Assembly: GCA_014695325.1 (NCBI GenBank) | Contig: JACJNZ010000091.1 | Location: forward strand, 1-55,936 | Source of the DNA: Cyanobacteria bacterium FACHB-502 | GTDB lineage: Bacteria > Cyanobacteriota > Cyanobacteriia > Elainellales > Elainellaceae | Direction of reading: 5' to 3' | Length of the DNA: 55,936 nt | In this document: one piece after another, positions 42,876 through 51,016 of the stretch | Numbering within the stretch: the stretch's first letter is position 1 | Layout of the letters: each line of letters starts with the position of its first letter | Translations under genes and position numbers: made by a program | Notes under the pieces: model-generated | What the model was told of the DNA's origin: nothing | The model's database searches: none | The model's input: only the letters and a program-made list of their open reading frames with translations

Positions 42876-43834
42876 TCTAAACCGGGATTGTACGGACAAT
42901 AAATCGAAGTGGGTAACCGATTTTCGTCAAGCTCAATGATCCAATCAACCCATTCAGGCTGAGACAGAAGCGGCGGGATAAACAGCTCAGGGTGAAGCGA
43001 TCGCCAGAAATACTGCACAAATTCCTCGATTTCGGTATCGCTCATGCCCGGCTTCCCGGTCGCTTTCATCATTTGTTCTGCTTCTTTGCGCCATTGCAGC
43101 GTCAATCGATAATCTACTGGATTCAGCACAATCAGGCGATCGAGTTCGTCCCACAGCGGCAAGTAGTCTTGTAACCGATCGTTGGTGTCACGGGCAAAGG
43201 TACGGTCAGACTCGCTGATAATCGGCGACGGGGCATGGTCAAACAAAGCCGGATCGATCGGACGCACCCCCAGAAACCAGCCTTCAAACAGCACCACATC
43301 AGCAGCCGTAAGCCTTTCTGGCACAATTCGATCGCCTGCCCCTTGATGCAGCGACTTGTCAAAGCGAGGCACGGCAACCGGGTGCTGCGGGCTAACCTGT
43401 CTGAGCTGCTTCAGAACCGATAATCCCAGCGAGACATCGTGGGTGCCCGGAGGACCACGCCAGCGATAGCGAGGGTCAAACTGCTGAAGCTGAAGCCGAT
43501 CGGCATAGGTTTTATAAAGGTCGTCGATCGATAAACGACAAACCTGAAGTTCCATCTCTGCCAAAATTTCAGTCAGGATAGCGGCAAGGGTCGTTTTACC
43601 CGTTCCCTGCCCGCCCAGAATCCCGAGAATTAGCGTTTTCTGCTGCCGCCACTCAGCGATCTGTTGTGCTAAAGGCATCCAAAACTGCTGTAAAAGCTTG
43701 ATGCGAAGCAGTTCCTCCTTGGGGGTAATCGGACTATCTTGCCAGCCCTGCTGATAAAAAAAGTTTTGGAGCCGAAGAAAAACTCGCTGAAAAAAAGCTT
43801 CGTCCTGCTGATGAATTGACCTGCTTTCTGCCAT
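42872..43834 (-). CDS. D-glycerate 3-kinase (GLYK), photorespiratory
   Basis: 320-residue P-loop kinase of the plant/cyanobacterial GLYK type. It phosphorylates glycerate to 3-phosphoglycerate, the last step of photorespiration. Walker A GILGGQGTGKTT, then RLSIDDLYKTYADR, WRGPPGTHDVSLG, VVLFEGWFLGVRP and the C-terminal FQ/FV-type segment EEFVQYFWRSLHPELFI. The GTHD motif and length match the eukaryotic-like class rather than bacterial GarK/GlxK. Next to a carbon-metabolism aldolase gene, but convergent, so not one operon. ycf20 lies upstream on the same strand, 29 bases away, so the two may be cotranscribed. Confidence 0.9.
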   Translation of the reverse strand: MAESRSIHQQDEAFFQRVFLRLQNFFYQQGWQDSPITPKEELLRIKLLQQFWMPLAQQIAEWRQQKTLILGILGGQGTGKTTLAAILTEILAEMELQVCRLSIDDLYKTYADRLQLQQFDPRYRWRGPPGTHDVSLGLSVLKQLRQVSPQHPVAVPRFDKSLHQGAGDRIVPERLTAADVVLFEGWFLGVRPIDPALFDHAPSPIISESDRTFARDTNDRLQDYLPLWDELDRLIVLNPVDYRLTLQWRKEAEQMMKATGKPGMSDTEIEEFVQYFWRSLHPELFIPPLLSQPEWVDWIIELDENRLPTSIYCPYNPGLD

Positions 43835-43863
43835 CGTTTACCGCTCCTTTATTCGCTCATTCG

Positions 43864-44220
43864 CTAACTGCCCAGCTTAAATGCCTCCAGAAATAGCCCA
43901 TAAGCCAGTCCCAGCTTTAACCCGTTCAAGACATCGAGCAACAGCGATCGGGCAGCAGGCCTCGCTTGTCCCAAAGAACGGGAACGATCGCCGCGATAAA
44001 CTAGCCAGCTAATCAACTCACTAAACAACACCAACAGAAACGCTGCCAGCACGTCTAATTCTGCCTTTTGTCCGGCAACGGTCGAAATCGTCGAAGCAAG
44101 AAAATTTCCGGTCAAAACTGTAATCAGCAGCAGCGACAACCGCCGCCAGGGATTTTGTAGCGATCGGCTAAATCGTCCTAGCGCATTGTCTACAACCGTA
44201 CTGAGCCGAGTATTCTGCAT
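43864..44220 (-). CDS. ycf20: Ycf20 / DUF565 membrane protein
   Basis: 118 residues from ATG 44220 (MQNTRLSTVVDNALGRFSRS); the frame is open 39 codons further but family proteins start here. NPWRRLSLLLITVLTGNFLA and STISTVAGQKAELDVLAAFL are the family signature; three hydrophobic helices follow, ending GLKLGLAYGLFLEAFKLG. Ycf20 occurs in algal plastids and cyanobacteria; plant homologues influence thermal dissipation of excess light. Its molecular role is unknown. Probably cotranscribed with the downstream glycerate kinase gene. Confidence 0.88.
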   Translation of the reverse strand: MQNTRLSTVVDNALGRFSRSLQNPWRRLSLLLITVLTGNFLASTISTVAGQKAELDVLAAFLLVLFSELISWLVYRGDRSRSLGQARPAARSLLLDVLNGLKLGLAYGLFLEAFKLGS

Positions 44221-44435
44221 GAATTGGGGATAAATTGGGGACAAATCGGGGCGGAAGTTGAATATCAGCATTTTAAAGGTAGAGAAGCAGAAAACAAGGA
44301 CAGAAAGCCCTGATTCCGATTGCCGTCCCCAGTCCATCGCTTAGGGAAAACGATCGCCGCAGAAACTCTCTTTGGATACGTGCAAAGACCGTGATCCCTG
44401 TCTAGATTAGAAATGACACGCGGGAGGGAACGGGA

Positions 44436-45026
44436 GTGAAGATATCAGATGAGACAAAGCTCAAGCTCTACCCTGTGGCAATCGGGGTCATGGGCGTTTG
44501 TCTGCTGGCACTGCTCTTTACCCGAATTGATATTATTCTGCCGACTTCCCCCGAGCAAACCGCTCCCCCGGAACCTGCCGCGTCTCCCATGCCTGCCCCA
44601 ACTCCGGCGATCGAACCTTCTCCCACCCCATCCCCCAGTCCGACCCCGATTCCTAGTCCACCGCCCGTTTCTCAGTCGCCCAATCCTGCGGCAGCAAGCG
44701 ATCGTTTGGGAAACCTCAAAGTCAGCAATCAAACGACACATCCGGTACGGGTGGCTTTGCTGTTTCAGCAGGCAAACAGTAAATCTACGGCACAACTATC
44801 CTACAACCAGCCCGTTCACTGGGATTTTGCACCGGGCGAAGGGGGAAATACTGGCTTATTACTCTCACTGCCCGATAGCAACCTGCAAGTCAAAGCGGGA
44901 GATGTGCTGATGGCATTTGCAGAAGACGGTTCACGCCGCTACTGGGGTCCGTTTGTGGTTGGTAGAACGAGCCTGCCAACGTGGAATGCGACTCAGCAAG
45001 AGTGGACGCTGCTACTCCAGCAATAA
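44436..45026 (+). CDS. Membrane-anchored proline-rich protein with a C-terminal beta domain (196 aa)
   Basis: Start GTG 44436, eight bases after GGGAGG. One N-terminal helix at about 12-29 (PVAIGVMGVCLLALLFTRI), then a 60-residue Pro/Ser/Thr/Ala linker (SPTPSPSPTPIPSPPP), then about 110 ordered residues (LGNLKVSNQTTHPVRVALLF, WDFAPGEGG, RRYWGPFVVGRT) resembling a small immunoglobulin-like periplasmic domain. No known family was recognised. The linker length would let the domain reach away from the membrane. Stands alone. Confidence 0.72.
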   Translation: MKISDETKLKLYPVAIGVMGVCLLALLFTRIDIILPTSPEQTAPPEPAASPMPAPTPAIEPSPTPSPSPTPIPSPPPVSQSPNPAAASDRLGNLKVSNQTTHPVRVALLFQQANSKSTAQLSYNQPVHWDFAPGEGGNTGLLLSLPDSNLQVKAGDVLMAFAEDGSRRYWGPFVVGRTSLPTWNATQQEWTLLLQQ

Positions 45027-45374
45027 ATTCTGTCGGTGCGGATAAGCATTGCAGTTCAAGCTGGGCTGGATTCGATCGCGATTCGATCGTTAAACAAATC
45101 TCCTTACAAGAATGAGAGGATGTTTGAATCGCCACCGTCACTCAACTTGCTTAATGCTCAAGCAACCTGGCTCACTTTCAAAATTCAAAGTCTCCCCTCG
45201 CTCTTTTAGAGCGGCAAGCAATCAATGGGGAATTTAGGGGGCAATGTAGAACAGAGAACGCTTTTCAAACACCCTCGGAGCAGAGCTTTCACAACCTATG
45301 GGTGAACCCTTTCGTAAACCCTATTTTGTGGACCCTATCGATAAACTGGAGAAGAAAATTGAGAGGTTTCTCCT
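45027..45374. other. Intergenic gap before the cytochrome gene, containing one dispersed repeat
   Basis: No gene is supported. The central part is the repeat listed at 45186-45250. The 3' end has AT-rich sequence and the GAGAGG ribosome site of the next gene. A short frame at 45112 runs through the repeat and is not considered coding. Confidence 0.4.
45186..45250 (-). repeat. Dispersed repeat, inverted copy of the 6520-6582 type
   Basis: Read on the minus strand it begins CATTGCCCCCTAAATTCCCC, identical to the core of the unit at 6543-6563, and ends with GGGGAGACTTTG, similar to that unit's GGGGGACTTTG. Between them is the hairpin CGCTCT-AAA-AGAGCG. The conserved ends with a variable palindromic centre suggest a family of small structured repeats. 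Confidence 0.7.
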
Positions 45375-45815
45375 GTGTTCGATATTCGATTGGTGTTCGG
45401 CTGGCTAATGTCTAAATGCGATCGGTGGAGTCAGGGAACCGAAAGCCGATTTCTCCTCACGCGACTCGTAGGTCTTGCCTGCATGACCCTGATTGGGGCT
45501 GCAACAATCCTTGTCATGCCTGCTGCGATCGCTGCGGATTCAACGGATTTAGCAAGCGGCTCTCAAGTCTTTCAGGCGCACTGCGAGGGCTGCCACATTA
45601 ACGGCGGCAACATTATCCGACGCGGCAAAACCCTGAAACTCAACGCCCTGCAACGCAACGGTATGGATTCTCTAGAGGGGATCGCCCAAATCGTCACCCA
45701 TGGCAAAAACAATATGTCTGCTTTTCACGATCGCCTCACTGAGCAGCAAATTCAAGATGTCGCCGCCTACGTTCTTGACCAGGCAGAAACAGGCTGGAAA
45801 GAACCGCAAAAATAA
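45375..45815 (+). CDS. Cytochrome c6-like lumenal c-type cytochrome
   Basis: 146-residue precursor with a cleavage site after AAIA (about residue 53), giving a mature protein of 93 residues. Haem site CEGCH (Cys70, Cys73, His74) and distal methionine in KNNMSAF (Met114). The flanking pattern (DLASGSQVFQAHC, NGMDSLEGIAQIVTHGKNNM, IQDVAAYVLDQAETGW) is that of cytochrome c6, which carries electrons from cytochrome b6f to PSI. The sequence IIRRGKTLKLNAL and the longer-than-usual leader make it look like one of the c6-like paralogues, so petJ is not assigned. Start GTG 45375 follows GAGAGG; ATG 45408 is the alternative. Confidence 0.88.
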   Translation: MFDIRLVFGWLMSKCDRWSQGTESRFLLTRLVGLACMTLIGAATILVMPAAIAADSTDLASGSQVFQAHCEGCHINGGNIIRRGKTLKLNALQRNGMDSLEGIAQIVTHGKNNMSAFHDRLTEQQIQDVAAYVLDQAETGWKEPQK

Positions 45816-45895
45816 ATCCATTTCCAAACAAGTCGATCGCAACACCACCCCAGGCTCAAACTGAATCGCACAATCTCTCCCCTCCACTCATCCAC

Positions 45896-47626
45896 CTACC
45901 GCAACTGATAATCCACGCTGAAATAAACCCCAAAATCCTGAGCATTCACTCCCTGATCGTCCAGATTCACCAGGGGAATTGCGCCATCTACTCTCACATT
46001 CACATCAGCCAAGGGCTGCCATAGGATGCCTAACCCCACGCCCGCAAGAAAATTTTGACGTGGCAAAGCATTTAGATTGCGGCTATCGTTCCAGACCAGT
46101 CCAGAATCGATAAAAGGCGCAACTTGCAGCACTGACTCTCCTGCCTCGTTGCGGGCAAGCGTGATCCGGTCTTCCACAGAAAAGCGAATGCCATTATCGC
46201 CCAATCTGGCATTTTGCCGAAACCCGCGTACCGATCGTCCACCCCCGATCGCAAACTGCTGTGAGGGCGGGAGCGCGTCGGGCGTGAGCTGCACATCAAG
46301 CTGAGCAATCAGTAAATTGCCTGGATTCAGGATTTGGACGCGCTGAAACTGTCCCAGCCAGGTAAAAAATAGCCCGTCTGGCGTGTTGTCAGGGGGGTCT
46401 GTGGTGGCACCCAATAATCCAGTGCCGAAATTGAATGCCGATCGCCCTGCCCAGGCTCCCTGGGGGTCACGCCGCACATAGTCCTGACCAAAGGTGAAAA
46501 CACTGGTCGTCGTATCGTCGATCAGCGATTCGCTCACAAAGATTTGTCCGGTGCGGTGCGTGAATTCGGTAGAAAGGGCGAACTCTTCGCGGGGCGATCG
46601 AATCACGGGCTGCCGAAAGCTGGCTTCATACAGGTTCGCGCTGCCCTGAATATCGAGATCGTCAGGATCACGGCGTGTAAACTCGAAGTTGCTGGGTGAG
46701 TACCTGAGCGCAAGGGTGCCCTGAAGCGGATTAAGTGGAATTTCGTAGTTGAATTCAAAAACGTTTGATCCACCTGTGGTCGATCGAAAATAAGCCGCCG
46801 TCAGCAAATCGCCGTTTCCAGTCAAATTATGTTGTCCTATCACAACCCCAATGCGCTCTGACCCCACATCGGGCGGCGACAGGTTATCAGCACTCAGATC
46901 GAGAATCCAGTCTTCTGCTTCGGTTACACGCACCGACAGAATGCTTTGCCCCAGCCCGCTGCCTGCGCGTAAGCTGGCTTCCACGTTGTCAAATAAAGGG
47001 TCGATTCGCAGCAGACGAAGCTGATCTTCCAGATCGCTCTGACGCAAAGGCGTACCGCTGCCCAACTGGATTCGACTGCGAACATAGGCAGGATTGACTC
47101 GGCGAGTTCCTTCAATCTCGATCGCCTCCAAGCTGCCTTCGATGACGCGAATCTGCACAACGCCATCCTGAATTTGCTGATCGACCAGAATTGCTCTGGA
47201 GGTGAGATAGCCCTCGTTTAGATAAAGCTGGGTAATCTGATCCGCGACCTGCCGCAGCTCTTCTAGAGTGAGCGATTTGCCCTGCACAGGTTGGACGAGC
47301 GGCGCAAAATCGTTTTCGTCAAAAACCGTACTTCCCACCACCTCAATCTGCTGGACGGGAATCTGAACCGGGGCAGTTTCAGTCACAGGCGCAGGCGCAG
47401 GCGGAATCGATTCAGCTGGAGCGGGAGCAGGCAAGGGAACAGGCGGCACAGGCTGAAGCAAGGAAGGCTCAGGATTTGTGGGAACAGGAGTCTGAGCCAG
47501 AATTTCCGCTAGAGCCACTGCCTGAGCAGGGATAGAAACAAGCAGCCCAGGCACGATCGCCCCAAACGCAAGATGGAGCAGTTCCCCCTTCGCAGTTATC
47601 GATTTCGCCAACGATCGTTTCATCAC
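45896..47626 (-). CDS. ShlB/FhaC-type (TpsB) outer-membrane transporter with POTRA domains
   Basis: 576 residues. Signal peptide (about 1-36, ending SIPAQA), a Pro-rich linker with PVPLPAPAPAESIPPAPAPV, then two POTRA-like domains at about 88-240 (QIEVVGSTVFDENDF, VDQQIQDGVVQIRVIEG, GTPLRQSDLEDQLRLLRIDP) and a 16-strand-type barrel. The conserved barrel-loop motif is GGGRSVRGF. The family exports large adhesins or haemolysins (TpsA) across the outer membrane or, in some cyanobacteria, is Omp85-like. No TpsA gene is adjacent. The stop at 45896 faces the cytochrome c6-like gene 80 bases away. Confidence 0.9.
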   Translation of the reverse strand: MMKRSLAKSITAKGELLHLAFGAIVPGLLVSIPAQAVALAEILAQTPVPTNPEPSLLQPVPPVPLPAPAPAESIPPAPAPVTETAPVQIPVQQIEVVGSTVFDENDFAPLVQPVQGKSLTLEELRQVADQITQLYLNEGYLTSRAILVDQQIQDGVVQIRVIEGSLEAIEIEGTRRVNPAYVRSRIQLGSGTPLRQSDLEDQLRLLRIDPLFDNVEASLRAGSGLGQSILSVRVTEAEDWILDLSADNLSPPDVGSERIGVVIGQHNLTGNGDLLTAAYFRSTTGGSNVFEFNYEIPLNPLQGTLALRYSPSNFEFTRRDPDDLDIQGSANLYEASFRQPVIRSPREEFALSTEFTHRTGQIFVSESLIDDTTTSVFTFGQDYVRRDPQGAWAGRSAFNFGTGLLGATTDPPDNTPDGLFFTWLGQFQRVQILNPGNLLIAQLDVQLTPDALPPSQQFAIGGGRSVRGFRQNARLGDNGIRFSVEDRITLARNEAGESVLQVAPFIDSGLVWNDSRNLNALPRQNFLAGVGLGILWQPLADVNVRVDGAIPLVNLDDQGVNAQDFGVYFSVDYQLR

Positions 47627-47719
47627 CCACTCACAAACCCCATGGCAGCATTATCGAAGTCCTGACGGTTTGCTCCGGAAAAACGGTTGAATTCCTTAAC
47701 TGAATTCCTTAACCGTTAC

Positions 47720-48889
47720 TCAACGTCGCCTGACTTTGCTCACCATTTTGCGAGAAAATCGCAGGTTTAAATCCTCTGACTCTGCCCAATCCTGCAAAAT
47801 CTGGAAAAAGATCTGTCGATCGTTTGCTTGCAACACGGCAGTCTGGTCTGCGCTTTCGATCACATAAGGATAGCCGCCGCCAATAATCACTTCGCCGCGT
47901 ACCCAGTCCATGATTCCATCGCTAATCCCTGCTTCCACCATCCATAGAGGCATTTCAATCCGGGCAGGATAGTTGTCGCGAGTGGTTTTTAAGTAGGTAA
48001 AGGCAACCCGATCGCGCTGCTCTTCATACTGGTCTAAAATGCCCGATCGCTGGCACAGAAACAGGGGAGTTCGATCGCCCCACGCCATAAATTTGTTGAG
48101 CAACTGAGCATCGTGAATGGTGTCGGATGGAGGCAGATCATAAAGCGTGCGGAGCATTACCGCGAGATCCTGCGCGTAGGAAGTGTCGATATAGGCAACC
48201 AAAGGAACCCGGTATTTCTCGCTTGCCCGCAGCAAATTCAGCAGACATTCGACATAAAACTGACGGCTGCTCCCATCAAACACTTGAGCAAAGGTCGCCA
48301 CCAGAGAGCCATCCAGAAATACCAGACAGTCTTCGGCATGGGCATGGTCTTTGATGTAATCGACCAGTCGTTGCGTCTCCATCTCAAACCGCCGCATATT
48401 GACTCGTCGATCGACAGGTTCACCGCTATTCCCAGCTTGAAGATCGATCGGGGTCATCACATCCAGGGCAATGTCTTTCTCGTAGCCGCCTGTCGGCAGG
48501 TGAGGATTTTCAAACCAGCCAATCTGCACCAGAGCGATCGGAATCGAAAGATCTTTCCCCGGATAGATTTGGGAGCCATCAACCGCAAACGTGCGGATTC
48601 CAGTGAGCCGATCGCGTACCCAAGCAAGGCTCTGCTCTTTGTTCTGCCACACCAGCCCACAGGAAATCACGCCGTTCTTTGCCTCAGACAGCGACTCTAA
48701 CAGCCGCGCTCCGGTTGCCCCAGAATACTTAGCAAGACGCTGCCGGACATCGGCTTCTCCCTGGGCAGACAAAACGTGCAGCGCGCTGCGATACTGCTGC
48801 AACTGCTCCCACACCTCCCGATTAAAGGCAGTAAATTCCTCGCGTTTGTTCGTAAGAATTTGATGAATCTGAGACGGCTTCAGGGTCAT
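47720..48889 (-). CDS. NurA-domain DNA repair nuclease
   Basis: 389 residues with the NurA fold: catalytic Asp in RTFAVDGSQIYPGKD (Asp104), a second acidic site in LVFLDGSL and VPLVAYIDTSYAQDL, and the C-terminal GGGYPYVIESADQTAVL. NurA nucleases work with the HerA helicase in resecting double-strand breaks in archaea; bacterial NurA proteins are less studied. No herA is in the window. ATG 48889 is the only sensible start. It is upstream of the TpsB gene on the same strand, with a 93-base gap. Confidence 0.85.
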   Translation of the reverse strand: MTLKPSQIHQILTNKREEFTAFNREVWEQLQQYRSALHVLSAQGEADVRQRLAKYSGATGARLLESLSEAKNGVISCGLVWQNKEQSLAWVRDRLTGIRTFAVDGSQIYPGKDLSIPIALVQIGWFENPHLPTGGYEKDIALDVMTPIDLQAGNSGEPVDRRVNMRRFEMETQRLVDYIKDHAHAEDCLVFLDGSLVATFAQVFDGSSRQFYVECLLNLLRASEKYRVPLVAYIDTSYAQDLAVMLRTLYDLPPSDTIHDAQLLNKFMAWGDRTPLFLCQRSGILDQYEEQRDRVAFTYLKTTRDNYPARIEMPLWMVEAGISDGIMDWVRGEVIIGGGYPYVIESADQTAVLQANDRQIFFQILQDWAESEDLNLRFSRKMVSKVRRR

Positions 48890-49111
48890 GACGATCGCAG
48901 CAGAGCTTTTAACAGGGCTTTCAATAGCCTACAGGATTTCTACAGTCAGTATTTCAACGGAATTTCTAATCGCTACGCGGGCAATAACACGGAAGAATAC
49001 GGATAGGAATCTAAAGAAAATATTAAATAATAGATTCTATTAGAGACAGGGTGAATAACTACCAGTTCATCCCGATCGCCAATCGCCATTCGTGGAGTTG
49101 AAACATAACTT

Positions 49112-49360
49112 ATGGGTGCCGCTGAAATTTCTAAGCTCGCGTTTAGCAGAGGGTGCAGTCTAAACATGAGTGGGCAAGACGATGTTTTGCTGTATTGGAT
49201 TGAGAACACAATTTTCGTGAGTAAACCCTTCGAGCAGCTTGAAGAACTGGTCGATTTGATTTTGCGCTTGCCGATTTGCGGTCAAGACACCGTTCAAGCT
49301 TCTGAAACGATCGTGCTTGCTCAAACTACTTTTTGCCCTTCTGTTCCCCTTGCTGCCTGA
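49112..49360 (+). CDS. Small hypothetical protein (82 aa)
   Basis: Unrecognised. An in-frame TAA lies two codons before the ATG at 49112, so this is the longest form; ATG 49166 is an alternative. GGAG is somewhat far upstream (about 14 bases). Composition is protein-like with a Leu/Glu-rich helix (PFEQLEELVDLILRLP) and three or four cysteines (RGCSL, LPICGQ, FCPSV). Stands alone between nurA and chlP. Only moderate evidence for coding. Confidence 0.42.
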   Translation: MGAAEISKLAFSRGCSLNMSGQDDVLLYWIENTIFVSKPFEQLEELVDLILRLPICGQDTVQASETIVLAQTTFCPSVPLAA

Positions 49361-49580
49361 TCTTGCAGTCGCACTTCACGGTTTGCTCCTTTTACCAATG
49401 GCACTGTGAATGATTAGAATTGTGAATTCTCAATGATGACTGCTATCGCTGCTCCCTCAGGGTCAATATATTAAGCTCTGTTTCATTTCTTTCCTATCTC
49501 CGGCCTCAGACAGTAATCCAGCGGAGTGTCCGTGATAGGATGCACTCCGTGGCCTCTGGGAGACATAGGAGAGAAGACCT

Positions 49581-50804
49581 TTGACACTACGGGTTGCTGT
49601 TGTTGGATCGGGTCCGGCAGGTTCCTCGGCTGCCGAGACATTAGCAAGAGCTGGAATTGAAACTTACCTTTTTGAACGCAAGTTAGATAACGCCAAACCT
49701 TGTGGTGGGGCAATTCCCCTCTGCATGGTCAGCGAGTTTGATCTGCCGCCAGAAATCATCGATCGTCGAGTTCGCAAGATGAAGATGATTTCTCCCTCAA
49801 ATATTGAGGTGAACATTGGTCAGACGCTTAAAGATGATGAATATATTGGAATGTGCCGCCGCGAGGTGCTGGACGGCTTCCTGCGAAATCGGGCTGCCAA
49901 ACTGGGCGCAACGCTAATCAACGGAACGGTGCATGGCATCGACCTTCCTACAAGCAGCACGGCTCCTTACACCCTTCACTACGCCGATCACTCGAACGGT
50001 GCGCTGGAAGGTGAAGCCAGAACGCTGCAAGTTGATTTGATCATCGGTGCAGATGGTGCAAATTCCCGCGTTGCCAAAGCGATCGATGCAGGAGACTACA
50101 ACTACGCGATCGCCTTCCAGGAGCGCATCCGCTTGCCCGAAGAAGGAATGGCATACTACGAGGAACTCGCCGAGATGTATGTGGGAGATGATGTCTCTCC
50201 AGACTTCTACGCCTGGGTTTTCCCCAAGTATGACCACGTTGCGGTCGGCACAGGCACGATGAAAAAGAACAAGGCACTCATCAAAGACCTGCAAGCTGGC
50301 ATCCGCACCCGCGCTGCTAAAAAGCTGGAAGGCGGCAAAATCATCAAAGTCGAAGCGCATCCCATTCCTGAGCATCCCCGTCCGCGTCGTGTGGTGGGTC
50401 GTGTGGCTCTGGTGGGCGATGCCGCAGGCTATGTTACCAAGTCTTCGGGCGAAGGCATTTACTTTGCTGCGAAGTCAGGTCGGATGTGCGCCGAAACCAT
50501 TGTCGAACTGTCAAACAAGGGAGAGCGCATTCCCACCGAGGCTGATCTCAAGGTGTACCTGAAACGATGGGACAAAACCTATGGAGCGACCTATCTGGTG
50601 CTAGACATCTTGCAGCGCGTGTTCTACCGCTCAGATGCAACTCGCGAAGCCTTCGTCGAAATGTGTTCTGACATCGACGTGCAGAAGCTGACATTTGACA
50701 GCTACCTGTATAAAACAGTCGTGCCTGCTAATCCCATAGTGCAGCTTAAGATCACTGCAAAGACGATCGCAAGCCTGCTGCGCGGAAATGCCCTGGCTCC
50801 TTAA
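49581..50804 (+). CDS. chlP: Geranylgeranyl reductase ChlP
   Basis: 407-residue FAD/NADPH enzyme that reduces geranylgeranyl diphosphate or geranylgeranyl-chlorophyll to the phytyl form, for chlorophyll, tocopherol and phylloquinone. FAD-binding VAVVGSGPAGSSAAETLA at 5-22, CGGAIPLC, GADGANSRVAKAI and the second dinucleotide motif RVALVGDAAGYVTKSSGEGI. The start is TTG 49581, eight bases after GGAGA; the next ATG is far inside. The C-terminus (KTIASLLRGNALAP) is complete. Monocistronic, with a strong terminator at 50840. Confidence 0.96.
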   Translation: MTLRVAVVGSGPAGSSAAETLARAGIETYLFERKLDNAKPCGGAIPLCMVSEFDLPPEIIDRRVRKMKMISPSNIEVNIGQTLKDDEYIGMCRREVLDGFLRNRAAKLGATLINGTVHGIDLPTSSTAPYTLHYADHSNGALEGEARTLQVDLIIGADGANSRVAKAIDAGDYNYAIAFQERIRLPEEGMAYYEELAEMYVGDDVSPDFYAWVFPKYDHVAVGTGTMKKNKALIKDLQAGIRTRAAKKLEGGKIIKVEAHPIPEHPRPRRVVGRVALVGDAAGYVTKSSGEGIYFAAKSGRMCAETIVELSNKGERIPTEADLKVYLKRWDKTYGATYLVLDILQRVFYRSDATREAFVEMCSDIDVQKLTFDSYLYKTVVPANPIVQLKITAKTIASLLRGNALAP

Positions 50805-50839
50805 TTTAGTCTTAATTTCAATAACTTAGTCATGCGATC

Positions 50840-50866
50840 GGGTGGGCAATAGCTCACCCATTTTTT
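50840..50866 (+). terminator. Rho-independent terminator of chlP
   Basis: GGGTGGGC (50840-50847), loop AATA, GCTCACCC (50852-50859) with one G-T pair, followed after one A by six T. It lies 36 bases after the stop. Confidence 0.88.
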
Positions 50867-50894
50867 ATTGTGGGCTGTTTTATTGTGGGCTGTT
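50865..50894 (+). repeat. Perfect 15-bp tandem repeat after the chlP terminator
   Basis: TTATTGTGGGCTGTT occurs at 50865-50879 and again at 50880-50894 without a mismatch. It lies between chlP and the GH3 gene, possibly a recent slippage duplication. Confidence 0.85.
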
Positions 50895-51016
50895 ATTTTG
50901 TGCTGATAAGGCGATGGGTGGTACGATGACGTTCTCTAGAAGGCTGACGCTTGTTAGCCCACCTACCATTGACTCCTTTGAGACTGACTCATCTAACTTT
51001 CTGCCACAGCCAGCCT

